DNA of 64,000 nucleotides from Oerskovia enterophila (GCF_001692445.1 NZ_MAQA01000017.1:1-64000); one strand, 5' to 3'. Counted from the first letter of the stretch, positions 44,678-54,218 are shown. Made by a program: numbers and translations. The notes: generated by a model not told the origin, from the letters alone.

Positions 44678-45561
44678 GACTGCGCTCGTCCCAGCAGGCC
44701 GGCGGCCGGCGGGGCCGGGTCCGGCAGCACGACCGTCACGCGGAAACCTCGGGAGGAGGGCCCCGCGACGAGAGAGCCGCCGAGCGACTCGACCCGCTCG
44801 CGCAGGCCTGCGAGCCCCATCCCCGCCCCCTGGTGAGGCTCCCACCCGACGACGGGCCCGTCGTCCTCGACGACCAGCCGCAGGCCCTCGGCGTCGCGGC
44901 CGAGGACGACCGAGGCACGCGTCTGCCCCGCGTGACGCAGGACGTTGGCGAGGGCCTCACGGACCACCGTGCACACGCAGAGGCCCACTCCTGCCGAGGC
45001 CACGACCTCCTCGGCGTCGAGCGCGACGTCGAGGCCCGCGCCCCGCGCGGTCGCGACGACACGCGGGAGGTCGGCGAGCGTCTCCGCCGGACGCAGCGGG
45101 ACCTCGTCGCCCGGTCCGCGCAGGACCGTGAGCATCCTGCGCAGCTCGGTGGTCGCGTCCCGGCCCGCGCGCTCGATGTCGGCCAGGGCGCGGGCCCGCT
45201 CGGCATCGCCGCCCGGCCCTGGCACCGTGCGCGCCGACGCCGCACGCACCGTGATGAGCCCCAGCCCGTGCGAGGCGAGGTCGTGCAGGTCTCGTGCGAT
45301 GCGCAGCCTCTCGGCCTGAGCGGCCCGTTCCGCCGCCCAGCCCGTCAGGTCGTCCTCGAAGGCACGTCGCTCGCGCCGGGAACGGACGAGGGCCCAGGCC
45401 AGCACGCCCGCCGCGACTGCGGTCGCACCCAGCAGGACGGCGAGGGCCTCGACGGGGCGACCGACACCGAGGGTCGCCAGGCCGAGCACGAGGGCCGCGA
45501 CGAGACCGCCCGCGATCGGCCAGACGCGGGATCGCAGCACGGGTCGGGCGGTCGTCTCCAT
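44674..45561 (-). CDS. Sensor histidine kinase (NarL-type, HisKA_3)
   Basis: 295 residues. Two closely spaced membrane helices (about 13-58) with almost no external loop suggest a signal sensed in the membrane. The HisKA_3 segment RLRIARDLHDLASHGL holds the phosphorylated His93, and the ATPase domain ends with EDDGPV and GMGLAGLRERVESLGGS. ATG at 45561. It partners the overlapping regulator and is divergent from the ABC exporter operon, an arrangement typical of antibiotic or cell-envelope stress systems. Confidence 0.9.
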   Translation of the reverse strand: METTARPVLRSRVWPIAGGLVAALVLGLATLGVGRPVEALAVLLGATAVAAGVLAWALVRSRRERRAFEDDLTGWAAERAAQAERLRIARDLHDLASHGLGLITVRAASARTVPGPGGDAERARALADIERAGRDATTELRRMLTVLRGPGDEVPLRPAETLADLPRVVATARGAGLDVALDAEEVVASAGVGLCVCTVVREALANVLRHAGQTRASVVLGRDAEGLRLVVEDDGPVVGWEPHQGAGMGLAGLRERVESLGGSLVAGPSSRGFRVTVVLPDPAPPAAGLLGRAQS

Positions 45562-45693
45562 CCACCGGAGTCTAGGGACGCGCCGCCCGCCGCACATCGG
45601 CCCACGGTCCGAGAGACCGCGGGCCGAGGCCCGGACCCCAGGTCCGGCCTCCGGTCCGATGCCCTGCGCGCTCCTGGCGGCTGGACTGTGGGC
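45562..45693. promoter_or_regulatory. Divergent promoter region between the kinase and ABC exporter
   Basis: A 132-bp gap between divergent start codons must hold promoters for both transcripts. I see no clear dyad or -35/-10 pair. It is the likely target of the LuxR-type regulator. Confidence 0.4.
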
Positions 45694-46407
45694 ATGTTGA
45701 AGATCGAGCACCTCGTCAAACGCCACGGTCCCCGCACCGTCCTCGACCGCGTCGCCTTCGAGGCCCGGCCGGGCCGCGTGACCGCCTTCCTCGGGCCCAA
45801 CGGAGCCGGCAAGTCGTCGACCCTGCGCATCCTCCTCGGCCTGGACCGGGCCGACGAGGGTCGTGCCCTCGTCGGGGGGCAGCCGTACAGGTCGCTGCGC
45901 GACCCGCTGCGCACCCTCGGCTCGATGCTCGACGGCTCCGGAGCGCACCGCTCCCGCACGGCCCGCAACCACCTCTCCTGGGTCGCGCGCAGCAACGGGA
46001 TCTCGCAGAGGCGCGTCGACCAGGTGCTCGAGCAGGTAGGGCTCACGGCCTCCGCCCGGACACGGGTGGGGCGCTACTCCCTCGGCATGGGACAGCGCCT
46101 GGGTCTCGCGTGCGCGCTCCTGGGCGAGCCCGAGGCGCTCGTCCTCGACGAGCCCGTCAACGGTCTCGACCCGGAGGGCATCCGGTGGATCCGTGGCCTG
46201 CTCCGTGCGCACGCGGACCACGGCGGCACGGTCCTGCTGTCGAGCCACTTCATGGGCGAGGTGGCCGACATCGCCGACGACCTCGTGGTCATCTCGGGCG
46301 GTCGGGTCGTCGCGGACGGGACGCTCGCCGACGTGACCCACCGCTACGACACGCTCGAGGACGCCTTCTTCGCGCTCACGAGCGACGGACAGGGGACGGT
46401 CCGGTGA
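45694..46407 (+). CDS. ABC exporter ATP-binding protein
   Basis: 237 residues. Walker A GPNGAGKS (about 34-41), the motif YSLGMGQRLGLA in place of the classic signature, and Walker B ALVLDEPVNGLDPEG; this variant is typical of antimicrobial-peptide exporters of the BcrA type. It overlaps the following permease gene by 4 nt (GTGA at 46404-46407). ATG at 45694. Confidence 0.9.
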   Translation: MLKIEHLVKRHGPRTVLDRVAFEARPGRVTAFLGPNGAGKSSTLRILLGLDRADEGRALVGGQPYRSLRDPLRTLGSMLDGSGAHRSRTARNHLSWVARSNGISQRRVDQVLEQVGLTASARTRVGRYSLGMGQRLGLACALLGEPEALVLDEPVNGLDPEGIRWIRGLLRAHADHGGTVLLSSHFMGEVADIADDLVVISGGRVVADGTLADVTHRYDTLEDAFFALTSDGQGTVR

Positions 46408-47192
46408 GGGGGTGGAACGTGTTCGTCGCCGAGCTGCAGAAGATGCTGGCGCTGCCCGGGGTGTGGACCGGGGCTGCGGTCGCCGTCCTCGGGACGGCCG
46501 CGCTGACCCTGCTCAACGCGGTCGGCGTCCGCGACGCGCTCGTCGCCGGACGTCCCGAGGACACGGGCTACGGTTCCGCGTTCGACACAGCGTTCGCCGC
46601 GATGCCGATCGGGACCGTGGGCGCGGTCGTGATCGGCGTGATCGCGGTGAGCAGCGAGTACACCGCGAACAGCCCGGACGCCGGAGGCGGTCGGCAGATC
46701 GGTACGACGCTCGTGGCCGTCCCGCGCCGCGCGAGCGTCCTCGTCGCGAAGGTGACCGCGGTCGTCCTGCTCGTGATCGCCACGGCGGTCGTGGCGGTCC
46801 CGGCGAGCGTCGCACTCGCCGAGGCGATCATCGCCGACGCCGCGACCGCGACCGTCCCGCTCGACGAGGCCGTCCGGCGCTGCCTCGGCGCGGCCCTCTA
46901 CTGGACCCTCACGGCGCTCCTGGCCCTGGCGGTCACGGTCTTCACGCGCAGCGGGGTCGTCCCTCTCCTGGTGCTCGTGGTCAACAGCTCGTTGGTGTCG
47001 GTGTCGCTCCTGCTCACGATGCTCACGCCGCTCGCGCACTGGCTCCCCGACATGGCCGGCCGCAGGCTCTTCGGGGACGTCGACACCGTCGCGGGCGGCC
47101 TGTCGCCCGGTCCCGGTGCGCTCGTGATGGCCGCGTGGGCCCTGGCGCTCCTCGCGGTCGCGGGCACCGTGTTCTCACGGCGGGACGCGTGA
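46404..47192 (+). CDS. ABC-2 type exporter permease
   Basis: 262 residues with about six helices and the segment SSEYTANSPDAGGGRQIGTTLVAVPRR, which is typical of ABC-2 permeases in actinobacterial bacitracin-type exporters. GTG start overlaps the ATPase stop, and its own stop overlaps the start of a second, related permease gene. The two permeases likely form a heterodimer with two ATPase copies. Confidence 0.88.
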   Translation: MRGWNVFVAELQKMLALPGVWTGAAVAVLGTAALTLLNAVGVRDALVAGRPEDTGYGSAFDTAFAAMPIGTVGAVVIGVIAVSSEYTANSPDAGGGRQIGTTLVAVPRRASVLVAKVTAVVLLVIATAVVAVPASVALAEAIIADAATATVPLDEAVRRCLGAALYWTLTALLALAVTVFTRSGVVPLLVLVVNSSLVSVSLLLTMLTPLAHWLPDMAGRRLFGDVDTVAGGLSPGPGALVMAAWALALLAVAGTVFSRRDA

Positions 47193-47923
47193 GCGCCGGG
47201 GGGTTGGCGTCCGTGGTCGCCGCGGAGCTCGACAAGCTCCGCACGCTGCCCGGCGCGGTCCTCGCGGTCGTCGGGACCACCGTGGTCGGAGCCCTGATCG
47301 CCGCCGCGCAGGCGGGTGCGGCCGCCGACCAGGGCCTGCCCGTCACGGCCCTCGATCTCACGCTCCGCACGGTGCCCTTCGTCGTGGCAGGCCTCGTGCT
47401 CGTCGGCGTGCTGCCGGTCTCCCAGGAGCACGCCGGTCGCCAGGTCGCCACGACCCTGACCGCGGTCCCGCGGCGCGGGCTCCTCGTCGCGGGCAAGAGC
47501 GTCGCGGCGATCTGCGCCGTCGGGCTCACCGCGGTCTCGGTGCTCGGCGCCTGCCTGGCCGCGTCCGCGGTCACGCAGCACCTCCTCGACGCACCCGCCG
47601 CGACGGGCGACGCCGGAGCGGGCCCGCTCCTGGGGGCCGCGGCGTTCCTGGTCGTCATCGGGGTGTTCTCGCACGCCGTGGCGCTGGTCGTGCGTCACCT
47701 CGTGCCCGCGCTCGTCGGCGTCCTCGCGCTGGTGCTCGTCGTGTCCCCGCTGCTCGCGGGCGCGACCGAGCACGCGCGCTGGTTGCCGGACCGCGCCGCG
47801 TCGGCCTGGTACGACGCGGGCCCGAGCACGCTCGACGGGCCGACGGCGACGCTCGTCGCGCTCGCCTGGGTGGCGGTCGTCGGCGTCCTGGGTTCGTGGC
47901 GGTTCCTCACGCGGGACGCATGA
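47189..47923 (+). CDS. ABC-2 type exporter permease, second subunit
   Basis: 244 residues, about six helices, with SQEHAGRQVATTLTAVPRRGLLVAGK equivalent to the cytoplasmic segment of the preceding permease, so the two arose by duplication. GTG start overlaps the upstream stop by 4 nt. Completes the three-gene exporter controlled by the divergent two-component system. Confidence 0.88.
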   Translation: MSAGGLASVVAAELDKLRTLPGAVLAVVGTTVVGALIAAAQAGAAADQGLPVTALDLTLRTVPFVVAGLVLVGVLPVSQEHAGRQVATTLTAVPRRGLLVAGKSVAAICAVGLTAVSVLGACLAASAVTQHLLDAPAATGDAGAGPLLGAAAFLVVIGVFSHAVALVVRHLVPALVGVLALVLVVSPLLAGATEHARWLPDRAASAWYDAGPSTLDGPTATLVALAWVAVVGVLGSWRFLTRDA

Positions 47924-47988
47924 CGAGGTCGAGGCGCGGGTAGGTCGGGCCCCAGCGCCCCACCCCGGCAGCACCCACACTAGTTGAT

Positions 47989-48007
47989 AATGAGAGCGGT
48001 TCTCATT
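47989..48007. promoter_or_regulatory. Zur-type operator upstream of the zinc chaperone gene
   Basis: AATGAGA (47989-47995) is inverted as TCTCATT (48001-48007) with a 5-nt spacer, and the flanks (TTGATAATGAGA...TTCTCATTCT) match the actinobacterial Zur consensus of the TGATAATGA type. It lies in an AT-rich patch 93 bp before the AztD-like gene. Zinc-dependent repression is inferred. Confidence 0.75.
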
Positions 48008-48099
48008 CTCTGCTACGGTGTGCGAGTTCGGCGCGCTCCCTGCGCCGCAGCCCACACCTACCGGAAGGACGGTGGGACCCGCCGGGGTCCCGTGACGCC

Positions 48100-49371
48100 A
48101 TGACCAGCACCAGACACCGCCACCTCGCCCTGGGGATCGCCCTCGCCCTGCCCGCCGCCGTGCTCGCCGGCTGCGCCACGGGCGAGGCCTCCCCCGCCGC
48201 GACGTCCGACGCGTCCGAGCACGACCACGACGAGCACGAGGAGGGCGGCCACGGCACCGAGGCCGCGACCGACACCCCGCGCATCGCCGTGACCTACGAC
48301 GGCGGGATCGTCGTCCTCGACGGCACGAGCCTCGAGCAGGTCGCCGACCTCCCGGTCGACGGCTTCACGCGCATCAACCCCGCGGGGGACGAGCGCCACG
48401 TGATCGTCTCCGCGGGTGACGCGTTCCGGGTCCTCGACCTCGGCACGTGGGGCGAGCCGCACGGCAACCACTCGCACTTCTACACGTCCGAGCCGGCCTT
48501 CACGCAGACCGAGTTCGCCGCGAACCACCCCGGCCACGTGGTCCGCCACGCGGGCCGCACGGTCCTGTTCAACGACGGCTCGGGGCTCGTCGAGTCGTTC
48601 GACCCGCACGACCTCGCGGACGGCGACCCCGAGACCACGACGTACATGACCCCGTCCCCGCACCACGGCGTCGCGGTCGAGCTCGAGAGCGGCGACCTGC
48701 TCGTCACCGACGGCACCGAGGACTCGCGGTCGAGCGTCGTGGTCCTCGACAGCGGTCGCCACGAGGTCGCGCGCACCGACGCCTGCCCGGGCGTGCACGG
48801 CGAGGCCGTCGCGTCCGACGAGGCCGTGGTCGTGGGCTGCGAGGACGGCGTGGTCGTCTACGCGGGCGGCGAGCTGACCAAGATCGCGTCGCCCGACGCC
48901 TACGGCCGGATCGGCAACCAGGCCGGCTCGGACGAGTCACCCGTGGTCCTGGGCGACTACAAGTCCGACCCGGACGCCGAGCTCGAGCGCCCCACCCGTG
49001 TCTCGCTCGTCGACACCGTGAGCCGGCAGATCACCCTGGTCGACACGGGCGCGAGCTACACGTTCCGCTCGCTCGGCCGCGGCCCGCACGGCGAGGCGCT
49101 CGTCCTGGGGACCGACGGCGCGCTGCGCGTCATCGACCCCGCCTCGGGGGCGGTCACCAGCACCATCGCGGTGATCGACGCGTGGACCGAGCCCGACGAC
49201 TGGCAGGCCCCGCGCCCCACGCTGTTCGTGCTCGACCACACGGCCTACGTGACGGACCCCGCCACGAAGGCCGTGCACGCGGTCGACGTCGAGTCGGGCA
49301 AGGTCTACGCGAGCACCACGCTCGACGTGGTCCCCAACGAGCTGACGGGGGTCTCGGGCCTCCCCGGGTGA
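48100..49371 (+). CDS. aztD: AztD-like zinc metallochaperone lipoprotein
   Basis: 423 residues. Lipobox LAGC (Cys25), then a His/Asp/Glu-rich linker (EHDHDEHEEGGHG) suited to zinc binding, then a beta-propeller-like body with many His residues (GEPHGNHSHFYTSEPAFTQTEFAANHPGHVVRH; SPHHGVAVE; CPGVHGEAV; GRGPHGEAL). AztD hands zinc to the AztC binding protein of an ABC importer; no aztABC genes are in the window. A Zur-like dyad upstream supports zinc regulation. ATG at 48100. Confidence 0.78.
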   Translation: MTSTRHRHLALGIALALPAAVLAGCATGEASPAATSDASEHDHDEHEEGGHGTEAATDTPRIAVTYDGGIVVLDGTSLEQVADLPVDGFTRINPAGDERHVIVSAGDAFRVLDLGTWGEPHGNHSHFYTSEPAFTQTEFAANHPGHVVRHAGRTVLFNDGSGLVESFDPHDLADGDPETTTYMTPSPHHGVAVELESGDLLVTDGTEDSRSSVVVLDSGRHEVARTDACPGVHGEAVASDEAVVVGCEDGVVVYAGGELTKIASPDAYGRIGNQAGSDESPVVLGDYKSDPDAELERPTRVSLVDTVSRQITLVDTGASYTFRSLGRGPHGEALVLGTDGALRVIDPASGAVTSTIAVIDAWTEPDDWQAPRPTLFVLDHTAYVTDPATKAVHAVDVESGKVYASTTLDVVPNELTGVSGLPG

Positions 49372-49377
49372 TCTTCT

Positions 49378-49454
49378 GCCCGACGGCGCCACGCGCCCCG
49401 GGCGACCACCTCACCGCGCGAGGTGGTCGCCCGGGGCGCGCTGCGTCGTCGGGC
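49378..49454 (+). terminator. Long stem-loop after the AztD-like gene
   Basis: Arms 49378-49412 and 49420-49454 pair over about 35 positions with a few mismatches around a 7-nt loop, starting 7 nt past the stop codon. The outer bases are CCCGACGGCG copies. Confidence 0.7.
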
Positions 49455-49554
49455 CCCTCCGGGACGGGCGATCGCCTCTTCCGCCCAGGCAGCCCTTGCA
49501 CTTCCGCCGTACCGTCGAGGGGAGAACCGCCCGACCGACCTTCCAGGAGGGCCC

Positions 49555-51375
49555 GTGAAGGGTTCAAACAAGGCCGAGGCGCCCAAGCGTCCCCCGGGCA
49601 GCCCGATGCTGATCGTGCTGATGATCATCGTGGTCCTCCCTTCCGTGCTGCTCGCCGACGCGTGGGGAGCCGGCCCGGTGGGGATCATCGGCGGCCTGAC
49701 GGGCATGTTCGCGCTGGTGGCCTTCATGGGCGGTCCGCTCCGGGCCGACCTCCGCATCGCTGCGGTGATGGGCCCGCTGCTGATCTTCGCAGCAGCCGTC
49801 CCGCGCCTGGTGGCCGAGACCTCGCGCCCCGCGGCGATCGCGCTCGTCGTGGTGCTCGTGTTCGTCGCCGCACTCCTCCCCCTGCTCGGCCCACGCTTCG
49901 GCAACGCGGGGATGGGGCTCGGGATGACCACGGTGTTCGGCTACGGCTACGCACCGATGGGTGGGGCCGATCATCGGCAGGTGATCGCGGCGGCCGTCGC
50001 GGGGGTCGCCGTGGCGCTCGTCCTGCGCATCCTGATGGGGATCTCGGACCCGTCCAAGCAGACCCGCGAACAGGTCGCCGCGGTGCTCGTCGCCGACGAT
50101 CCGAGCAGCGCCACCGCCACCGCCTTCAGCACCTGGCTCAGCGACGGCAGGCAGCGCTGGCTCGCGGACGCGCTCGAGGGTGCCTCGCGCTACCGCCTCG
50201 CCCTGCACACGGCACACCTCACCGCGGCGGGCGATCCCGACGACACCGTGCTCCGCGAGCGGGCTCACGAGCTGGCCGAGGAGATGAAGGCCAAGCCCCG
50301 GCGGGGCGAGCCCGTCAAGGCACCGTCGCCCTCGCAGGCATCAGCCGTCACCGAGCCCCCCTTCACCGACGCAGCGCGCGCCCTGGACTCCGTCGAGCAG
50401 GCGATCCAGGAGCGTGACACCGCCACGGTCACGCTCGATCGGGACCGGCGCCACCAGCTCCAGGACGCGGTGCTGCACCCCGCGGCCAGGCTGCAGTCCA
50501 TCCAGTTCCGGCACGCGTTCCGCACTGCGCTCGCAGTGCTGCTGATGCTGCTGATCACGTCCGGCCTGGAACGAGGCGACCCCCTGGTCTCGACCGTGCT
50601 GCTGACCACCTTCAGCATCCTCCAGGCCAGCTGGAGCGGCACCGTGGCCAAGGCGAGGAACAAGATCATCGGTCTGGTCTCCGGCTCGCTCACGGTCGCG
50701 GTGGTCCTGCTGGTCGTCCCGTCGCGCTATCTCACCCTGGTCGCGGTCGTCGCCCTGTGCCTGGGGCTGTGGTACGTCGTCACCCGCCCGGCGCTGGGCG
50801 GCGCGTTCATGGTCGTCGTCAGCGTCGGCTTCAACTCCGTGACCCGTGACCTGAACGCGGTCGACCTCCTGACGCAGTACGTGGTGCTCACCCTGAGCGC
50901 GGTGCTGGTCGGAGTGGTCCTCGGCTTCGCCGTGATCCCGGGCTTCCGGCCCCCACCTCTGCGACGACGTATCGAGACCGCGACCGAGGCCACCGCGACC
51001 GCGCTCCGTGCCTCGTCGGAGAGGTCCGGTCCACAGCAGCCTGAGGAGATCGCCCTGCTCCGGGACGCCGTCCGCCTGCAGGACGAGCTGGTGCCCGACC
51101 GCGACCGGCTCGACGACAGGCAGCTCGCCGAGCTCGACACGCTGCGCAACGGGTTGCGCGACCTGACCGTCCTGGCCGACGCAGCGCAGCTGAACCGCGG
51201 CGAGCTCGACCAGGTCCTCCAGGCGTTGAGCCCCGACGACCCGACGGGCGGGAACGGGGCCGACGGCACGGCCCCCGAGACCTCGGGCGCAGCGTCCTCG
51301 ACCTTGTGGGACCTGGCCCAGCACGCCGGCTCGGCCGAGCGGTACCTGCTGCGGACGCTGCCGGACCACGCCTGA
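49555..51375 (+). CDS. FUSC family membrane protein
   Basis: 606 residues. Two blocks of membrane helices (about 18-165 and 325-460) separated by a soluble region, with RHAFRTALAVLLMLLITSGL and RARNKIIGLVSGSLTVAVVLLV typical of the FUSC (fusaric acid resistance-like) family. It ends with a helical cytoplasmic domain. FUSC members are linked to export of aromatic acids or to unknown envelope functions. GTG at 49555 with AGGAGG at good spacing; convergent with the NUDIX gene, 21 bp apart. Confidence 0.82.
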   Translation: MKGSNKAEAPKRPPGSPMLIVLMIIVVLPSVLLADAWGAGPVGIIGGLTGMFALVAFMGGPLRADLRIAAVMGPLLIFAAAVPRLVAETSRPAAIALVVVLVFVAALLPLLGPRFGNAGMGLGMTTVFGYGYAPMGGADHRQVIAAAVAGVAVALVLRILMGISDPSKQTREQVAAVLVADDPSSATATAFSTWLSDGRQRWLADALEGASRYRLALHTAHLTAAGDPDDTVLRERAHELAEEMKAKPRRGEPVKAPSPSQASAVTEPPFTDAARALDSVEQAIQERDTATVTLDRDRRHQLQDAVLHPAARLQSIQFRHAFRTALAVLLMLLITSGLERGDPLVSTVLLTTFSILQASWSGTVAKARNKIIGLVSGSLTVAVVLLVVPSRYLTLVAVVALCLGLWYVVTRPALGGAFMVVVSVGFNSVTRDLNAVDLLTQYVVLTLSAVLVGVVLGFAVIPGFRPPPLRRRIETATEATATALRASSERSGPQQPEEIALLRDAVRLQDELVPDRDRLDDRQLAELDTLRNGLRDLTVLADAAQLNRGELDQVLQALSPDDPTGGNGADGTAPETSGAASSTLWDLAQHAGSAERYLLRTLPDHA

Positions 51376-51396
51376 GCCGGCTCGCACGGTCTCGCC

Positions 51397-51864
51397 TCAG
51401 GACCGGGCGAGCGCCTCCGCGAGGCGGTCGAGCAGCTCGACCTGCCCCGCGACCACGAGCTCGCGCGCCCGCGCGAGCGGCACCCACGCGACCCGGTCGA
51501 GCTCCGGGAACGACGCCGTCCGGCCCGACCGCGGCGGCCACTCCATCTCGAACGTGTTGCTCGTCGCGGTGCTCGCGTCGAAGTCGGCGCGGCGCGCCCA
51601 GGCACGAACGGTCTTGCCCGCTCGCTGCCTGATCTGCCCCAGGTCGATCTCCGGCCCCTCGGGCGGAGCGGACCCGAGCTCCTCGGTGAACTCGCGGACC
51701 GCCGCGGCGTGCGGGTCCTCGTCGGGGTCGTGCTCGCCCTTGGGGATGGTCCAGGCGCGTTCCTCCTTGCGCGCCCACAGCGGACCGCCCATGTGCCCGA
51801 CGAGCACCTCGACCTCTCCCCCGTCACCGACCCGGTGCAGGAGGAGCCCCGCGCTGCTCGCCAC
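51397..51864 (-). CDS. NUDIX hydrolase
   Basis: 155 residues. The Nudix box runs from G43 (GEHDPDEDPHAAAVREFTEELG) to about 65 with all required Glu residues. It hydrolyses nucleoside diphosphate derivatives; the fold variant starting SSAGLLLHRV resembles the DUF/NUDIX group often mis-labelled as MutT. GTG at 51864, preceded by the lipoprotein gene's stop only 10 bp upstream, so the two may be co-transcribed. Confidence 0.88.
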   Translation of the reverse strand: MASSAGLLLHRVGDGGEVEVLVGHMGGPLWARKEERAWTIPKGEHDPDEDPHAAAVREFTEELGSAPPEGPEIDLGQIRQRAGKTVRAWARRADFDASTATSNTFEMEWPPRSGRTASFPELDRVAWVPLARARELVVAGQVELLDRLAEALARS

Positions 51865-51874
51865 GACCCGCGCC

Positions 51875-53080
51875 CTACGAGACCGGGGGACGCGCCTGGA
51901 GCTCGGCCAGCACCGCCGGGTCCTGGACGTTCATCCACGCGATGACGTCCTGGTACGTGGCACAGATGGTCTCGGGCTTGCCGCACGCCTCGAGCATGAA
52001 GTCCTTGGCCGCCGGGTTGAACGCGTTGCCGCTCCACTGGTTGAAGTGGTTGGCCACGAGCACGGGCGCGCGGTTGCCGTTGAAGGCGACGTCGTACATG
52101 TGCCGGTACGTCTCGAGGACCGCGGCGCGGATCTCGGGGGCACGCTCGGGCTGGTTCTGCGCCTTGTTGAACTTGTACCAGAAGTTGTAGTCCATGGCCA
52201 TGACGTTGCCGAGCGTCGGAGAGCTCGTCGTCTGCATCCGGAACTCCCACACGCCGTACTCCTGCTTGGGCCACGCGATGCCGCTACCGGGGATCGACGA
52301 GTCGTACGTCTGCCCGTGCGCGGCCCACGCCGGGGCGATCTGGTCCCAGTTGCCCTCGAGGCAGGGCGTCCGGCCGCCCGTGACCTCGGAGGCCGGGATC
52401 TCGAGCGGTGGCGTGTCCTGGAGGCCGTTGATCTCCTGCCAGTCGTTCCAGAAGCCGAAGAACTGGTCGAGCTCGCTGTTCCAGTCGGCCGTGGTCCAGT
52501 CCCCGCCACCGGGCGGGTTGTCGGCGCAGAAGTGCCCGTTGTAGTGCGTGCCGATCTCGTGGCCCTCCAGGTAGGCAGCGTTGAGGTCGCCCACGAGGGT
52601 CGTGACCGTGGCCGCGTCCCCGCCGAACCCCACCGACGCCTTGCCCGGCGCGTGCCCCGGTCCGGTGTAGGCGTCGCGGTGCTCGTCCGTCAGGAGGTAG
52701 ATGCCCGTGAGGAATCCCGTGAACCGGGCGTCGACCTGGGCCGCCGCCTCACGGAACTCGGTCCACCGGTCGTGCCACCCGGCGCCGTCGAACGAGAAGA
52801 TGATGAACTGCGGCGGGTTCTCGCCGGGCGCGAGCTTGGTGAGCGGGACGTTCGACGCCGCCCGCGTGGGGGTCGGCGTGGGCGTGGGGGTCGGCTCCTC
52901 GGGCGTGGGCTCCTCCGAGGGTGAGACGTCCCCGGTGGGGCGCTCCGCCGTCGGGCCCGGTTCCGTGGGCCCCGGAGATCCCGTGCACCCGGCGACCAGC
53001 GCCAGTGCCGCGACCACCGCCCCCGCGCCGAGCGCCGCCCGGCGCACCGTTCCGACAGGACGAGCAGAACGCAGTGACAC
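51875..53080 (-). CDS. Polysaccharide deacetylase-like lipoprotein
   Basis: 401 residues. Lipobox VAGC (Cys32), then a Pro/Thr-rich wall-spanning linker (PTPEEPTPTPTPTPT), then a catalytic-like domain with SFDGAGW (first Asp motif) and EGHEIGTHYNGHF (His pair) arranged as in carbohydrate esterase family 4, though the second metal His spacing is unusual, so deacetylase activity is not certain. It would act on cell-wall or chitin-type polymers outside the cell. GTG at 53080. Confidence 0.75.
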   Translation of the reverse strand: MSLRSARPVGTVRRAALGAGAVVAALALVAGCTGSPGPTEPGPTAERPTGDVSPSEEPTPEEPTPTPTPTPTRAASNVPLTKLAPGENPPQFIIFSFDGAGWHDRWTEFREAAAQVDARFTGFLTGIYLLTDEHRDAYTGPGHAPGKASVGFGGDAATVTTLVGDLNAAYLEGHEIGTHYNGHFCADNPPGGGDWTTADWNSELDQFFGFWNDWQEINGLQDTPPLEIPASEVTGGRTPCLEGNWDQIAPAWAAHGQTYDSSIPGSGIAWPKQEYGVWEFRMQTTSSPTLGNVMAMDYNFWYKFNKAQNQPERAPEIRAAVLETYRHMYDVAFNGNRAPVLVANHFNQWSGNAFNPAAKDFMLEACGKPETICATYQDVIAWMNVQDPAVLAELQARPPVS

Positions 53081-53162
53081 GAAGAGTCCTTCCGAGCGTG
53101 GGCCGTCCCACCACGCTAGGTGAGGACGCGGTGCCGCGCTCGGCCTGAGCGGGTGAGTCTGC

Positions 53163-53996
53163 TCAGGGTTCCGGGACGTCCTCGAAGACGCTCCCCGGGT
53201 TGCGCATGAGCGACGCCCGGTCGAGCGGCCACACCTTGGCGACCGCGGTGCCCACGACGTTGTCGATCGGCACGAACCCGTTCCCGGGCTTGTCCGTGTT
53301 GTAGCGCGAGTCGCCCGAGTTCTGCCGGTTGTCGCCCAGGACGAACAGCGAGCCCTCGGGCACGACCACGTCGAACTCGATCTCGCTGGGGATCGAGCCC
53401 GGCTTGATGTACGTCTCGTCGATCGCGACGCCGTTGACCGAGACGCGGCCCTGCGCGTCGCAGCACGTCACGTGGTCCCCGGGCAGCCCGATGACCCTCT
53501 TGATGAGGTGCTCGCCCGCGTCCACCGGACGGATGCCGATGAAGGTCAGGAACGTCTCGCCCGCCTTGACCAGGCCCGTCGACTCCTGCTGCGGCTGGCT
53601 CGCGAGCCAGCCGCCCGGGTCCTTGAAGACCACGACGTCGCCACGGTGGATGTCGAGGAAGCGCGGGACGAACCGCGAGGCCAGGACCCTGTCGTCCTTG
53701 ATGAGGGTGTTCTCCATGGACTCGCTCGGGATGACGAACGGCTGGACCACGAAGGTCTTGATGAGGAACGAGATGACCAGGGCCGCGACGACGATCACGC
53801 CGACCTCGCGCGCGAACGACCAGCGGCGGCGAGTCCTCACGGCTGCGCCCGGAGCCGGGGCCCCCGCGGAGCCGTCGCCGGGCTCGCCGCTGGGCGCCTG
53901 GCCCTCGGGGAAGACCGACTCGACGTCGGGCGCGCCAGGGAAGGCGCCCGACGGTCTCGGCTGGTCGTCTGGGCGCTCGGCGTCGTTCGAAGTCAC
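53163..53996 (-). CDS. lepB: Signal peptidase I
   Basis: 277 residues. An acidic, disordered N-terminus of about 55 residues, one membrane helix (about 64-82), then the catalytic domain: Ser93 in PSESM, Lys166 in HLIKRVIGLPGDHV and the GDNRQNSGDSR motif at 221-231. It cleaves secretory signal peptides on the outer face. GTG at 53996. A tRNA-Ser gene and a family-B palindrome lie upstream on the same strand. Confidence 0.94.
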   Translation of the reverse strand: MTSNDAERPDDQPRPSGAFPGAPDVESVFPEGQAPSGEPGDGSAGAPAPGAAVRTRRRWSFAREVGVIVVAALVISFLIKTFVVQPFVIPSESMENTLIKDDRVLASRFVPRFLDIHRGDVVVFKDPGGWLASQPQQESTGLVKAGETFLTFIGIRPVDAGEHLIKRVIGLPGDHVTCCDAQGRVSVNGVAIDETYIKPGSIPSEIEFDVVVPEGSLFVLGDNRQNSGDSRYNTDKPGNGFVPIDNVVGTAVAKVWPLDRASLMRNPGSVFEDVPEP

Positions 53997-54146
53997 GGGG
54001 ACACTCTTCCACCAATGGGCCCGTGGGGCCGGTCGGTCTCGGCGGGGCTGGCGCCGCGGACGGTGACGGGCCTCGACCCGATGGCGTGGTGCGCACGACT
54101 CGCCAGGTCCGGACGGGCTCCGACGGGGTGAGTCCGGGCGGTGGCC

Positions 54147-54218
54147 GGGGAGGTGGGGTGTGTTGCTCGCGCAGCCACCACAATTGTGGTGACTGCACGA
54201 ACAACACAACCTCCCCCG
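54147..54218 (-). other. Long palindrome (family B, copy 2) upstream of lepB
   Basis: The dyad is centred on CCACCACAATTGTGGTG and its arms extend to GGGGAGG/CCTCCCCC, about 35 bp each with a small bulge. On the minus strand most arm differences become G-U pairs, which suggests an RNA-level role in the lepB leader. The rest of this 349-bp gap (53997-54345) holds the tRNA terminator but no gene. Confidence 0.55.
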
